NCBI GenBank assembly: GCA_004214015.1
Contig: SGZE01000002.1
Location: 1-61,422, forward strand
From: Flavobacteriales bacterium
Lineage (GTDB): Bacteria; Bacteroidota; Bacteroidia; Flavobacteriales; Flavobacteriaceae
Direction of reading: 5' to 3'
DNA: 61,422 bases
Under the pieces are notes generated by a model. It saw only the letters and a list, made by a program, of their open reading frames with translations, was not told where the DNA came from and ran no database searches. Made by a program: the position numbers and the translations under genes. The first letter of the stretch is position 1; each line of letters begins with the position of its first letter. Of the stretch, positions 32,456 to 41,368 are shown piece after piece.

Positions 32456-32485
32456 TTACCACTTTTTACCACTTTTTACCACTTT
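32456..32485 (-). promoter_or_regulatory. Probable MraZ operator: three perfect 10-bp direct repeats AAAGTGGTAA
   Basis: TTACCACTTT x3 on the plus strand with no spacer, upstream of mraZ; resembles described MraZ boxes (GTG-containing direct repeats with 10-bp period). Confidence 0.8.
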
Positions 32486-32567
32486 GTTGATAAGTTATTT
32501 AAATACAATCTATAATATTGATTATCAACAAAATAGATTGTAAAAAAAAAAGGTTATTCTTTATGCA

Positions 32568-32575
32568 TATATTTG
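32568..32575 (+). promoter_or_regulatory. Candidate -7 element (TATATTTG) for the alpha/beta hydrolase gene
   Basis: 18 nt upstream of the probable ATG at 32593. Confidence 0.45.
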
Positions 32576-32592
32576 CAAATAAGTCAATAACT

Positions 32593-33360
32593 ATGGAAAA
32601 AGAGTTGATCAAAGAAGAAGGGTTTAGTTACATCGAAAAAGGAGAAGGAAGACCAATAATTATTTTACATGGATTGATGGGAGGATTAAGCAATTTTCAA
32701 GGAGTTTTTGAACACTTTCCATTAAAAAATTACAAGGTAATTATCCCTGAACTTCCAGTAGATAGCACACCTATTTTAAAAACAAATGTTGCTACTTTTT
32801 CAAAATTTGTAAAAGAATTTATTGATTTTAAAAACCTAAAAGATGTTATTTTATTAGGGAATTCATTAGGTGGTCATGTAGGACTTCTTTTTACAAGAGA
32901 TTATCCTGAATTAGTAAGTGGCTTAATAATAACAGGTAGCTCGGGTCTTTATGAGAAGTCATTGATTGGAGATGGATATCCTAAAAGAGGTAATTATGAA
33001 TATATCCAGATGAAAGCTGAAGAAGTATTCTATGACCCTAAAGTAGCTACTAAAGAAATAGTTGATGAAGTTTTTGCAAGTGTTAATGATCGTGAAAAAC
33101 TAATCAGAACATTATCTTTAGCAAAAAGTGCAATCAGACACAATATGGCTGATGACCTTCCTAAAATGGAAACAAAAACTTTAATTATATGGGGAAGACA
33201 AGATGTTGTTACTCCGCCAAATGTTGGAGAAGATTTTAATTCTTTGCTTCCAAATTCAGATTTAATATGGATTGATAAATGTGGACATGCTCCTATGATG
33301 GAACATCCAAATGATTTTAACGAAATAATGGAAAATTGGCTTTTAAAGAATAAATTATAA
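32593..33360 (+). CDS. Alpha/beta fold hydrolase (start moved from 32518 to ATG 32593)
   Basis: IILHGLMGGLSNF, LLGNSLGGHVGL nucleophile elbow, CGHAPMMEHP. The upstream 25 codons of the supplied ORF overlap the promoter and IR region. Confidence 0.9.
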   Translation: MEKELIKEEGFSYIEKGEGRPIIILHGLMGGLSNFQGVFEHFPLKNYKVIIPELPVDSTPILKTNVATFSKFVKEFIDFKNLKDVILLGNSLGGHVGLLFTRDYPELVSGLIITGSSGLYEKSLIGDGYPKRGNYEYIQMKAEEVFYDPKVATKEIVDEVFASVNDREKLIRTLSLAKSAIRHNMADDLPKMETKTLIIWGRQDVVTPPNVGEDFNSLLPNSDLIWIDKCGHAPMMEHPNDFNEIMENWLLKNKL

Positions 33361-33371
33361 TCAATTCGATT

Positions 33372-33974
33372 ATGAAAATCATTAATTCAGTTTTTGAAAA
33401 AAGTAGTAAAACCATTGATCAATGTCCAAACAAAAACCTACCTGAATTTGCTTTTGTAGGCAGATCAAATGTAGGCAAATCATCACTCATAAATTCTTTA
33501 TTAAACAATAAATCAATTGCTAAAATTTCCTCTAAACCAGGAAAAACATTACTAATAAATCATTTTAGAATAAATGATAAACTGTTTATTGTTGACCTTC
33601 CAGGATATGGGTATGCAACTGTTTCAAAAAAAATAAAAGAAGACATTAAAAATATACATGAAAATTATTTCAAGTTAAGAAAAGAACTATTATACACCTT
33701 ACTTCTTATTGACATAAGACATGATATTCAAAAAAAAGATGTTGAATTTATGGAGTTCTTGATCAACAACTATTGTCCTTTTGTAATAATTTTTACAAAA
33801 TCTGATAAATTAAAAAACAATGAGTTAGACAAACAGGTTGAAAATTTAAAAAAACAACTTTCTGTGTATTGGGAAGATTTACCTAAAATGTTTGTTACTT
33901 CTTCTAAAACCAAAACAGGAATTAGTGAAATTCATAGCTTTATTGAATCTTCCTTAAAAGAATATGCTATTTAG
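33372..33974 (+). CDS. engB: Ribosome biogenesis GTP-binding protein YihA/YsxC
   Basis: FAFVGRSNVGKSSLINSLL, KPGKTLLINHF, VDLPGYGYA, FTKSDKL. Confidence 0.96.
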   Translation: MKIINSVFEKSSKTIDQCPNKNLPEFAFVGRSNVGKSSLINSLLNNKSIAKISSKPGKTLLINHFRINDKLFIVDLPGYGYATVSKKIKEDIKNIHENYFKLRKELLYTLLLIDIRHDIQKKDVEFMEFLINNYCPFVIIFTKSDKLKNNELDKQVENLKKQLSVYWEDLPKMFVTSSKTKTGISEIHSFIESSLKEYAI

Positions 33975-34296
33975 ATTGATCTGAAATTCTCTTTTCAAAT
34001 TCAATACAAAAATCTTCAATTAAGTTTACTAAGTTTTCTTCACCTGTAGCTTTAGATATAGATTGTTTCATTGATAAAAAAGTTTGAAGAGTAAAAGTTT
34101 TCATTTCATCAACAGGCATTTCTTTTGTCCAAAGATCCATTTTTAAAGTCTCTTTTTTTTTACTATCCCAAAAAGAGAGAAGCATAGCTTTTGAAGACTC
34201 GTCTATCATGCCGCCATCAGGAGCTGACCATGAAATTTGTTCAGGTATATTATTATCATCCAACTTCACCTTAATTGTTATTTCTGTTTCTTTCAT
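33967..34296 (-). CDS. gldC: Gliding motility protein GldC
   Basis: SWSAPDGGMIDESSKAMLLSFWDSKKKETLKMDLWTKEMPVDEMKTF matches the GldC pattern. Confidence 0.88.
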   Translation of the reverse strand: MKETEITIKVKLDDNNIPEQISWSAPDGGMIDESSKAMLLSFWDSKKKETLKMDLWTKEMPVDEMKTFTLQTFLSMKQSISKATGEENLVNLIEDFCIEFEKRISDQSK

Positions 34297-34313
34297 TTAA
34301 CTTTTTTAAACAC

Positions 34314-34321
34314 TAAATTTG
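34314..34321 (+). promoter_or_regulatory. Candidate -7 element (TAAATTTG) for nadE
   Basis: TAnnTTTG match in the gldC-nadE divergent gap. Confidence 0.5.
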
Positions 34322-34323
34322 CA

Positions 34324-34331
34324 CAAATATA
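34324..34331 (-). promoter_or_regulatory. Candidate -7 element (TATATTTG, minus strand) for gldC
   Basis: CAAATATA on plus strand, 2 bp from the opposing nadE -7 box. Confidence 0.5.
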
Positions 34332-34345
34332 TAATTTAATATTAG

Positions 34346-35134
34346 TTGATGAAATATCCTGAAAAAGTTTCAAAACATATAGTTAGTTGGATAGACAATT
34401 ATCTTAATAAAAGTAAAATGAAAGGCTTTGTAGTTGGTGTTTCTGGAGGAATAGACTCAGCATTGACATCAACTTTATGCGCTGAAACTGGGAGGAATGT
34501 TCTTTGTATTGAAATGCCTATCAGTCAAGGAAAAGATCAAGTTTCAAGATCTAAAAAACATATTGAATGGCTTAAGAAAAAATATCCCAATGTAAGCTCT
34601 ATTACGATTAGTTTAGATAAAACTTTTGATTCATTTGTAGATTCTGTTCCTAAGGTTAAATCTCCAGAAAATGAACTAAGTTTAGCTAATACGAGATCTA
34701 GATTACGAATGGTTACATTATATTATTTCTCAGCATTAAAAAAGTACATAGTTGTAGGGACAGGAAATAAGGTTGAAGATTTTGGTATTGGATTCTACAC
34801 TAAGTATGGAGACGGAGGTGTAGACATAAGCCCAATTGCAGATTTGTTAAAATCCGATGTTTATTCTTTGGCTAAATTTTATAATGTAAATGATGATATT
34901 ATAGAAGCAATCCCAACTGACGGACTTTGGAATGATAATAGAAATGATGAAGATCAAATTGGAGCTTCATATGAAGAGCTTGAAAAAGCAATGCAAATAG
35001 CTAACAAATTAGATTATGAACTATCAGAGAGAGAAAAGGAAGTTTCAAAAATATATAAGACATTAAACTCTTTAAACAGACATAAAATGCTGCCAATACC
35101 CGTTTGTAAAATTCCAAAAGATTATCTTAGATAA
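34346..35134 (+). CDS. nadE: Ammonia-dependent NAD+ synthase (start may be ATG 34349)
   Basis: GFVVGVSGGIDSALTSTL, VVGTGNKVEDFGIGFYTKYGDGGVDISPIADLLKSDVY, IPTDGLW. Confidence 0.93.
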   Translation: MMKYPEKVSKHIVSWIDNYLNKSKMKGFVVGVSGGIDSALTSTLCAETGRNVLCIEMPISQGKDQVSRSKKHIEWLKKKYPNVSSITISLDKTFDSFVDSVPKVKSPENELSLANTRSRLRMVTLYYFSALKKYIVVGTGNKVEDFGIGFYTKYGDGGVDISPIADLLKSDVYSLAKFYNVNDDIIEAIPTDGLWNDNRNDEDQIGASYEELEKAMQIANKLDYELSEREKEVSKIYKTLNSLNRHKMLPIPVCKIPKDYLR

Positions 35135-35135
35135 A

Positions 35136-35780
35136 TTGAAAAAATTAAAAATCTTAATTATTGACTCAAATCCAATTATTAATATTGGGTTTAAATCTAT
35201 ATTTAAAAACTCAGTAATATTTGAGGTAGCTGCATTTTCCAATAACAAAAATGAAATTAATGAGATAATGAATCAACAAGAAATTGATCTAGTTATATCC
35301 GAAATTAATTTTAAAGATGGAAATGTAAAAGATATTTTAAAATTATTCAAGAAAAAAGATATTGACGTCCCTTTAGTAATATTTACTTCTGAATCAAATG
35401 AAAATAAATCTGTTAACCTATTAAAATATGGAGCTTCAGGATTCATAACAAAAAATTTAAGAAAAAAAACAATAAAACGTATTATTCAAGATGTGGCTTT
35501 CACAAAATACGGATCAAAAGAATTGAATAAATTCACGAGACTTAAGAACAGATTTAGCTTTGATTATAATACAGAAAAATTAAATAGTCTTTCAAAACGT
35601 GAACTTGAAGTTTTAAAGTTATTCTTTAGAGGGAAAAGAAATATTGAAATTTCTGAAAAATTAAATATTAATCAAAAAACAGTAAATACTTATATAACAA
35701 GAATTATGAAAAAGCTTGAGGTTAATTCGAAAACTGATTTGTACTTATTAGCAAGAAAACACATTAAACAACCCTATTAA
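35136..35780 (+). CDS. LuxR/NarL-type response regulator with atypical receiver
   Basis: Receiver-like N-terminus (LKILIIDSNPII...VIFTSESN...YGASGFITKNL) and LuxR HTH (LSKRELEVLKLFFRGKRNIEISEKLNINQKTVNTYITRIMKKLEV). TTG start. Confidence 0.88.
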   Translation: MKKLKILIIDSNPIINIGFKSIFKNSVIFEVAAFSNNKNEINEIMNQQEIDLVISEINFKDGNVKDILKLFKKKDIDVPLVIFTSESNENKSVNLLKYGASGFITKNLRKKTIKRIIQDVAFTKYGSKELNKFTRLKNRFSFDYNTEKLNSLSKRELEVLKLFFRGKRNIEISEKLNINQKTVNTYITRIMKKLEVNSKTDLYLLARKHIKQPY

Positions 35781-37695
35781 GCTTAGCTGAAAGTATTTTT
35801 TTAAGCTTATAATAGCTCATAACTTGTTCTAAAATATCATTTTTATTGTCTTCTTTTTGAAACTCCTGCAGCTCTATAATTTTTTTATCGATTAGAAATC
35901 TTCTCATATTTAGTATTGTTTCGTTTACAAGCTGACTTAACTCACTACCGATTTTTTTAACATAAATATTTTTTCTTTCCCAATCGTGTAATTGATACTT
36001 CTCATCATTGATTAAAATATCAGATACAATTTTACTAGAACTTGAGTCTAAATCATTTATAAAATTCTCAATTGACAGAGTTGTTCCATTATGAAATCCA
36101 TTTATTAGTTTATTGTAAATATCCTTAAACGGAGAGTGTGTAAATTCTATTTCATCTTGCTGAAGATCCAAATATATTTTTTCAAATACTTTAGATCTAA
36201 TTTCTTTTTTAGTCTCAAGCACCTTTCCATTTTCATCCTTACTAAGTCGAGTGTCTTCAAATAAAATTTCTTCAGCACCATATTTTAGTAGGATACTAAT
36301 AATCTGTCTTTCAAGCTGATAAATGTAACTTGATGTATTTTCATTTTTGGAACTTTGAACTTTAACAATTTTTTTTCCGTAGAATTTTCTAGATGATTTT
36401 TTTAATGATTTACTATTCTCAATATTAGCAAAAGACCTAAAAAGTGAAGCTTCATCAATTTCTAAAATAGATGATAATTTTTTTATATAAATTTCCTGCT
36501 TTAATGAGTCTGGAATCAGTGAAATTGATTTAAGGATATTTTTTATTAAAGCTACTTTTTTATCTTCATCATTATGAAAGTCAGAGTTTATGTCAAGTTT
36601 AAAATCAATAAAATCTTTTGATTCTTTTTCAACGTAATCTAGCATAAAATCCTTTTTATTTTTTTTCACAAAACTATCAGGATCTTCTCCATCTGGGAAA
36701 GAACAAATTTTGACATTTAAACCTTCTTCTAAGATCATATCAATACTCCTTAATGAGGCTGAAAGACCAGCCTGATCTCCATCAAATAATATTATGATGT
36801 TTGAAGTAAGTCTTTTAATTAAAATAATTTGATCTTTAGTGAGAGATGTTCCAGATGATGCTAATACATTTTTAATTCCATGTTCATGAAGTTGAATTAC
36901 ATCCATATATCCTTCAACTAATAAACAGACATCATCTCTTACTATAAATTGTTTTGATTCATATATCCCATATAATGTCTTACTCTTATTATAAATTTTA
37001 CTTTCAGGGGAATTAATATACTTAGCTATCTTTTTAGTTGAATCAACTATTCTTCCACCAAAACCTACAATTCTTCCTGCTATACTTTTAATTGGGAAAA
37101 TTATCCTTCCTCTAAACCTGTCAATCTTTTTATCAGCGGTAGATAACACCAGCCCAGTTTCTTCAAGAAAATTATCAGAATATCCCTTATTTGAAGCACT
37201 CTTATAAAATTCATTCTGGGAATCATTACTATAACCTAAACTAAAATTTTGAATAGTGGACTCCGATAAACCTCTATCAATTAGATATTTTTTTATTCTA
37301 TCATTTTTCGAATATATTTCCTCAAAATAGGACAATGCATAGGAGTTTATAATAAATAAAGATTCTCTTTCATTTCTTTCTTCTACATTTTCAGCACTTT
37401 CTGCTGTTTCTATGATTTCAATATTATATTTATTAGCAAGATATCTTATAGACTCAGGATAATTAAACTGTTCGTGTTCCATTAAAAAAGCAATTACATT
37501 TCCACCTTTACCTGAACTAAAATCTTTCCATATTTGCTTTGAAGGAGAAACAATGAAACTTGGGGTCTTTTCATTTGTAAAGGGACTCAGACCTTTAAAA
37601 TTAGCACCAGTTTTTTTTAGAGCTATAAAGTCAGAAATCACCTCTTCAACTCTAGAAAACTCAAAAACCTTATCTATTGTATCCTTACTTATCAA
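35764..37695 (-). CDS. dnaG: DNA primase
   Basis: LKKTGANFKGLSPFTNEKTPSFIVSPSKQIWKDFSSGKGGN; Toprim LLVEGYMDVIQLHEHGIKNVLASSGTSLT, ILFDGDQAG. Confidence 0.96.
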   Translation of the reverse strand: MISKDTIDKVFEFSRVEEVISDFIALKKTGANFKGLSPFTNEKTPSFIVSPSKQIWKDFSSGKGGNVIAFLMEHEQFNYPESIRYLANKYNIEIIETAESAENVEERNERESLFIINSYALSYFEEIYSKNDRIKKYLIDRGLSESTIQNFSLGYSNDSQNEFYKSASNKGYSDNFLEETGLVLSTADKKIDRFRGRIIFPIKSIAGRIVGFGGRIVDSTKKIAKYINSPESKIYNKSKTLYGIYESKQFIVRDDVCLLVEGYMDVIQLHEHGIKNVLASSGTSLTKDQIILIKRLTSNIIILFDGDQAGLSASLRSIDMILEEGLNVKICSFPDGEDPDSFVKKNKKDFMLDYVEKESKDFIDFKLDINSDFHNDEDKKVALIKNILKSISLIPDSLKQEIYIKKLSSILEIDEASLFRSFANIENSKSLKKSSRKFYGKKIVKVQSSKNENTSSYIYQLERQIISILLKYGAEEILFEDTRLSKDENGKVLETKKEIRSKVFEKIYLDLQQDEIEFTHSPFKDIYNKLINGFHNGTTLSIENFINDLDSSSSKIVSDILINDEKYQLHDWERKNIYVKKIGSELSQLVNETILNMRRFLIDKKIIELQEFQKEDNKNDILEQVMSYYKLKKILSAKLNRVV

Positions 37696-37724
37696 TTTAA
37701 TGTATTTAATGTCAATATAATAAA

Positions 37725-38696
37725 TTAATACTTTCGATCAATTATATAATCTAACAGAATTTTAATTGATTCTTTTGACTCGTTATCTGGAAATTTTTTG
37801 AGTATTTTGATAGCACCATTCTTATACTCAAGCATTTTATTACGGGAATATTCAAAGCCTTTGTATTTAATTATAAACTCATTAACCAATTTTTTATCAG
37901 CCATAGTATACTTTTTCTTTTTAAGAATAGCTTTTATTGCTTTTTTATCTTGATAAGTTGACTGTTTTATTGAAAAAATTAAAGGCAAAGTGATTTTTTG
38001 AGATTTTAAATCTGACTTTGTAGGTTTACCAATTCTCTTAGTTGTAAAATCAAAAAGGTCGTCTTTAATTTGGAATATTATTCCTAAATAATTACCAAAA
38101 GCTTCAATTTCATTTAAATCTTTATTTCCTGAAGAAATTGAACCTAATTTACAACAACAGGAAAAAAGTGATGCAGTTTTTTTAGATATCAAAAGAATGT
38201 AATCTTCTTCAGATAAATTAAAATTTTTAGATTTCTGAATCTGAAATAACTCACCTTCAGAAATTTCTTTAACTGCTGTTGAAACTTCATTTAATAAGTC
38301 ATAATCTTTATTTTCAGTTGATAGAAGTAGGGCTTTTGATAAAAAAAAATCTCCAACAAGGACTGAAATTTTATTCTTCCATAGAGCATTAATTGTTAAA
38401 AAATTACGCCTTATGTTACTGTCATCTACTATATCATCATGAATCAATGAAGCAGTATGAATTAGCTCTACAAGATTAGCAGCTCTGTAGGATTTCTCAT
38501 TTAAAGCTCCCTTTGAAAACATTTTAGCAAAAAGCAAAACAAGAATAGGTCTAATTTGCTTGCCTTTTCTATTAAGTATATAAATTAGGATAAGATCTAA
38601 AAGTTTAACTTTTGAAGAAACTGAACTATAGAATTGTTTTTCAAAGATCTTTAATTCTTTAGTAATTGGTTTTTTTATTTTCTCCGTAATCTTCAA
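37725..38696 (-). CDS. ispB: Polyprenyl (octaprenyl-type) diphosphate synthase
   Basis: GKQIRPILVLL, FARM-type LIHDDIVDDSNIRR, second Asp-rich LGIIFQIKDDLFDF. Confidence 0.9.
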   Translation of the reverse strand: MKITEKIKKPITKELKIFEKQFYSSVSSKVKLLDLILIYILNRKGKQIRPILVLLFAKMFSKGALNEKSYRAANLVELIHTASLIHDDIVDDSNIRRNFLTINALWKNKISVLVGDFFLSKALLLSTENKDYDLLNEVSTAVKEISEGELFQIQKSKNFNLSEEDYILLISKKTASLFSCCCKLGSISSGNKDLNEIEAFGNYLGIIFQIKDDLFDFTTKRIGKPTKSDLKSQKITLPLIFSIKQSTYQDKKAIKAILKKKKYTMADKKLVNEFIIKYKGFEYSRNKMLEYKNGAIKILKKFPDNESKESIKILLDYIIDRKY

Positions 38697-38704
38697 AACC
38701 TTAT

Positions 38705-39754
38705 TTAGATAATCATCATTGCATCACCATAGGAAGAAAATTTATATTTCTTTTTCATAGCCTCCTTGTAAGCTTTCAAGATAAAATCCTTATCACCAAA
38801 AGCTGAAACCATCATTAGTAGTGTAGATTTTGGTGTATGAAAATTAGAAATCATTGAATTAGCAATCGAGAAATCAAATGGTGGATATATAAATTTATGA
38901 GTCCAACCATTATAAGGGTTTAAAGTACCAAATGAAGAAACAGAACTTTCCAGCCCTCTCATTACAGTAGTACCTACTGCACATATTTTTTTATTATTCT
39001 TTAATGCATTATTAATTATGTCAGCTGATTCTTGTTTAATGATTAGTTCTTCTGAGTCCATTTTGTGCTTAGAAAGATCTTCAACATCAACAGGACTAAA
39101 TGTTCCAAGACCAATATGTAATGTGATTTCTGGAAGAAGCACTCCTTTTATCTCTAATTTTTTTAGTAAATGTTTTGAAAAATGAAGACCAGCAGTTGGA
39201 GCTGCAACAGCTCCTTCATTTTTTGCATAAATTGTTTGAAACCTTTCTTTATCTTGTGGCTCAACAGGTCGATCTATATACTTTGGCAATGGAGTTTCAC
39301 CAAGTTCCTGAAGTTTATTCCTAAATTCATCATAAGGACCATCAAAAAGAAACCTTAATGTTCTTCCTCTTGAAGTAGTATTGTCAATAACTTCGGCAAC
39401 TAAACTTTCATCTTCTCCAAAATACAATTTATTACCAATTCTAATCTTTCTTGCAGGGTCAACTAGAACGTCCCAAAGTCTTTGATCTTGATTAAGTTCT
39501 CTTAAAAGAAAAACTTCAATTCTTGCACCGGTTTTTTCTTTATTACCAAATAATCTTGCAGGAAAAACTTTGGTATTATTAAGAACAATAACATCTCCAT
39601 CATCATAAAAATCAATAATATCCTTAAAAACTAAATGCTCTATTGTTTGATCTTTTCTATTCAAGAGCATTAGCTTACATTCGTCCCTTTCTTCAGAAGG
39701 ATGTTGAGCAATATATTTATCGGGTAATTTGTATTCAAAGCTTGATAATTTCAT
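38705..39754 (-). CDS. queA: S-adenosylmethionine:tRNA ribosyltransferase-isomerase
   Basis: [77 protein letters not shown]. Confidence 0.96.
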   Translation of the reverse strand: MKLSSFEYKLPDKYIAQHPSEERDECKLMLLNRKDQTIEHLVFKDIIDFYDDGDVIVLNNTKVFPARLFGNKEKTGARIEVFLLRELNQDQRLWDVLVDPARKIRIGNKLYFGEDESLVAEVIDNTTSRGRTLRFLFDGPYDEFRNKLQELGETPLPKYIDRPVEPQDKERFQTIYAKNEGAVAAPTAGLHFSKHLLKKLEIKGVLLPEITLHIGLGTFSPVDVEDLSKHKMDSEELIIKQESADIINNALKNNKKICAVGTTVMRGLESSVSSFGTLNPYNGWTHKFIYPPFDFSIANSMISNFHTPKSTLLMMVSAFGDKDFILKAYKEAMKKKYKFSSYGDAMMII

Positions 39755-39816
39755 TATAAAATATTAGGTGAGCAAATATAACCTTCTGAAACACCGAAAG
39801 TCAAGTAATTAGGTAA

Positions 39817-41040
39817 TTATTTTTTAGAAATATTAAAGCCTACTGATTTAAGGTCTTTCCAAAAATTTGAATAAGACTTAGAAACAACCTCTGGGTTTCT
39901 GATAATAATTGGATTAATTAAAGATAATGGAGCAAAAGACATAGCCATTCTATGATCATTATATGTATCTACAGTAACGTTTGATTTTAACTTAGAATTA
40001 TTTTTTAAAATAATTGATTGATCTGTGACTTCAACTCTATCTACGTCAAATTTTTCTATCTCTTTTTTAAGAGCAATTAATCTATCTGTTTCCTTAATTT
40101 TCAAGGTATGCAAACCCTGTAAATCACAATCTACACCAAGACCAAGACAAGTTATTATAATAGTCTGAGCCAAGTCTGGGTTATCTTGAAGGTTAATCGA
40201 AATGATTTCAGGAAGTTCCACATTAACCTTTTTTAAGTGAATTTTGTTATCTCTAAAACTTGTTTCAACACCAAATTTTCTATAAATATTTTCAATTCTA
40301 GAGTCACCCTGAATACTTTTTTTAAAAAATGTTGAAATAGTTATTTCTGAATAATCAGACAAAGCGACTAAACTATAAAAATAAGACGCTGAACTCCAAT
40401 CAGATTCTACAGTTTGATCTGAAATATTATGAGCTATAAAAGGTTTTATTATTATTTTATCTGACTTAATAATAACCTCTCCACCTATTCTTTCAATCAA
40501 TATTTTTGTCATTTTAATGTAAGGAAGAGAAGTAATTTTAGTAGATAAATTAATTTTTAACCCATCCTCAAGAGAAACACCTAACATCATTAAAGAGGAT
40601 ATATATTGAGAGCTAACGTTTGCAGGTAAAATGACTACATTATTGGTTATTAATTTACCTTTAAGTTTAATTGGAGGATACCCTTCACTTTCTAGATATT
40701 CAATCTCAGCACCTATATGATTTAAAGCATCCACTAGAATTGAAATTGGTCTTTGTTTCATTCTTTCAGAACCAGTTAAAATTTTTGAAGAATTAATAAT
40801 AGATGAATAATACGAAGTTAAAAACCTCATGGCAGTTCCTGCGTGACCAATATCAATTTTCTCATCTTCAGATTTTAAAGCAGAAATCATTGTATTAGTG
40901 TCATCTGAATCTGAGAGGTTAAAAATTTTAAAAAAAGAAGTATAAGCTCTTAAAATAAGTAACCTATTAGATTCACTTTTAGATCCACTAATTTTTATTT
41001 CACCTCTTAGGCTTCTTTCTTCTTTTGATATTAAATACAC
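39817..41040 (-). CDS. aroA: 3-phosphoshikimate 1-carboxyvinyltransferase (EPSP synthase)
   Basis: ISGSKSESNRLLIL, DIGHAGTAMRFLTSYYS, LTGSERMKQRPI, SSQYISSLMM, ESDWSSASYFY, KETDRLIAL, DHRMAMSF. Confidence 0.95.
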   Translation of the reverse strand: MYLISKEERSLRGEIKISGSKSESNRLLILRAYTSFFKIFNLSDSDDTNTMISALKSEDEKIDIGHAGTAMRFLTSYYSSIINSSKILTGSERMKQRPISILVDALNHIGAEIEYLESEGYPPIKLKGKLITNNVVILPANVSSQYISSLMMLGVSLEDGLKINLSTKITSLPYIKMTKILIERIGGEVIIKSDKIIIKPFIAHNISDQTVESDWSSASYFYSLVALSDYSEITISTFFKKSIQGDSRIENIYRKFGVETSFRDNKIHLKKVNVELPEIISINLQDNPDLAQTIIITCLGLGVDCDLQGLHTLKIKETDRLIALKKEIEKFDVDRVEVTDQSIILKNNSKLKSNVTVDTYNDHRMAMSFAPLSLINPIIIRNPEVVSKSYSNFWKDLKSVGFNISKK

Positions 41041-41366
41041 TATTGAAGTTTAATATTTGACTTGTGCCTATTCTTATCTCGCTTTGTTTTTTTATCTAGA
41101 TTTAGTTTAAATGATTTCTCAAGATCTATTCCAGTTTGATTAGCAAGACAGATTAAAACAAAAAGAACATCAGATAATTCATCAGCTAAATTTTCAGTAT
41201 TATCATCTTTTTTTGAACTTTGCTCACCATATTTTCTTGCTATAATTTTAGCTACTTCACCTACTTCTTCTGATAAAATCGCCATATTAGTTAGCTCATT
41301 AAAATATCTAACTCCATGAAGATTTATCCAATCATCAACCTTTTTTTGAGCTTTTTTTAAATCCAT
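41040..41366 (-). CDS. MazG-like nucleotide pyrophosphohydrolase
   Basis: ILSEEVGEVAKIIARKYGE...NLADELSDVLFVLICLANQTGIDLE. Confidence 0.88.
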   Translation of the reverse strand: MDLKKAQKKVDDWINLHGVRYFNELTNMAILSEEVGEVAKIIARKYGEQSSKKDDNTENLADELSDVLFVLICLANQTGIDLEKSFKLNLDKKTKRDKNRHKSNIKLQ

Positions 41367-41368
41367 AA

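Noticed and set aside
32154-32543. Plus-strand 129-aa ORF across mraZ and its promoter
   Set aside because: Antisense to mraZ and runs through the operator array; hydrophobic low-complexity translation.
33967-34296. Gliding-motility locus
   Set aside because: Only gldC is present; gldC is often unlinked, so no claim about motility can be made.
41040-41366. MazG-like gene as part of a toxin-antitoxin or defence module
   Set aside because: Neighbours are aroA and obgE; typical housekeeping nucleotide pyrophosphohydrolase context.
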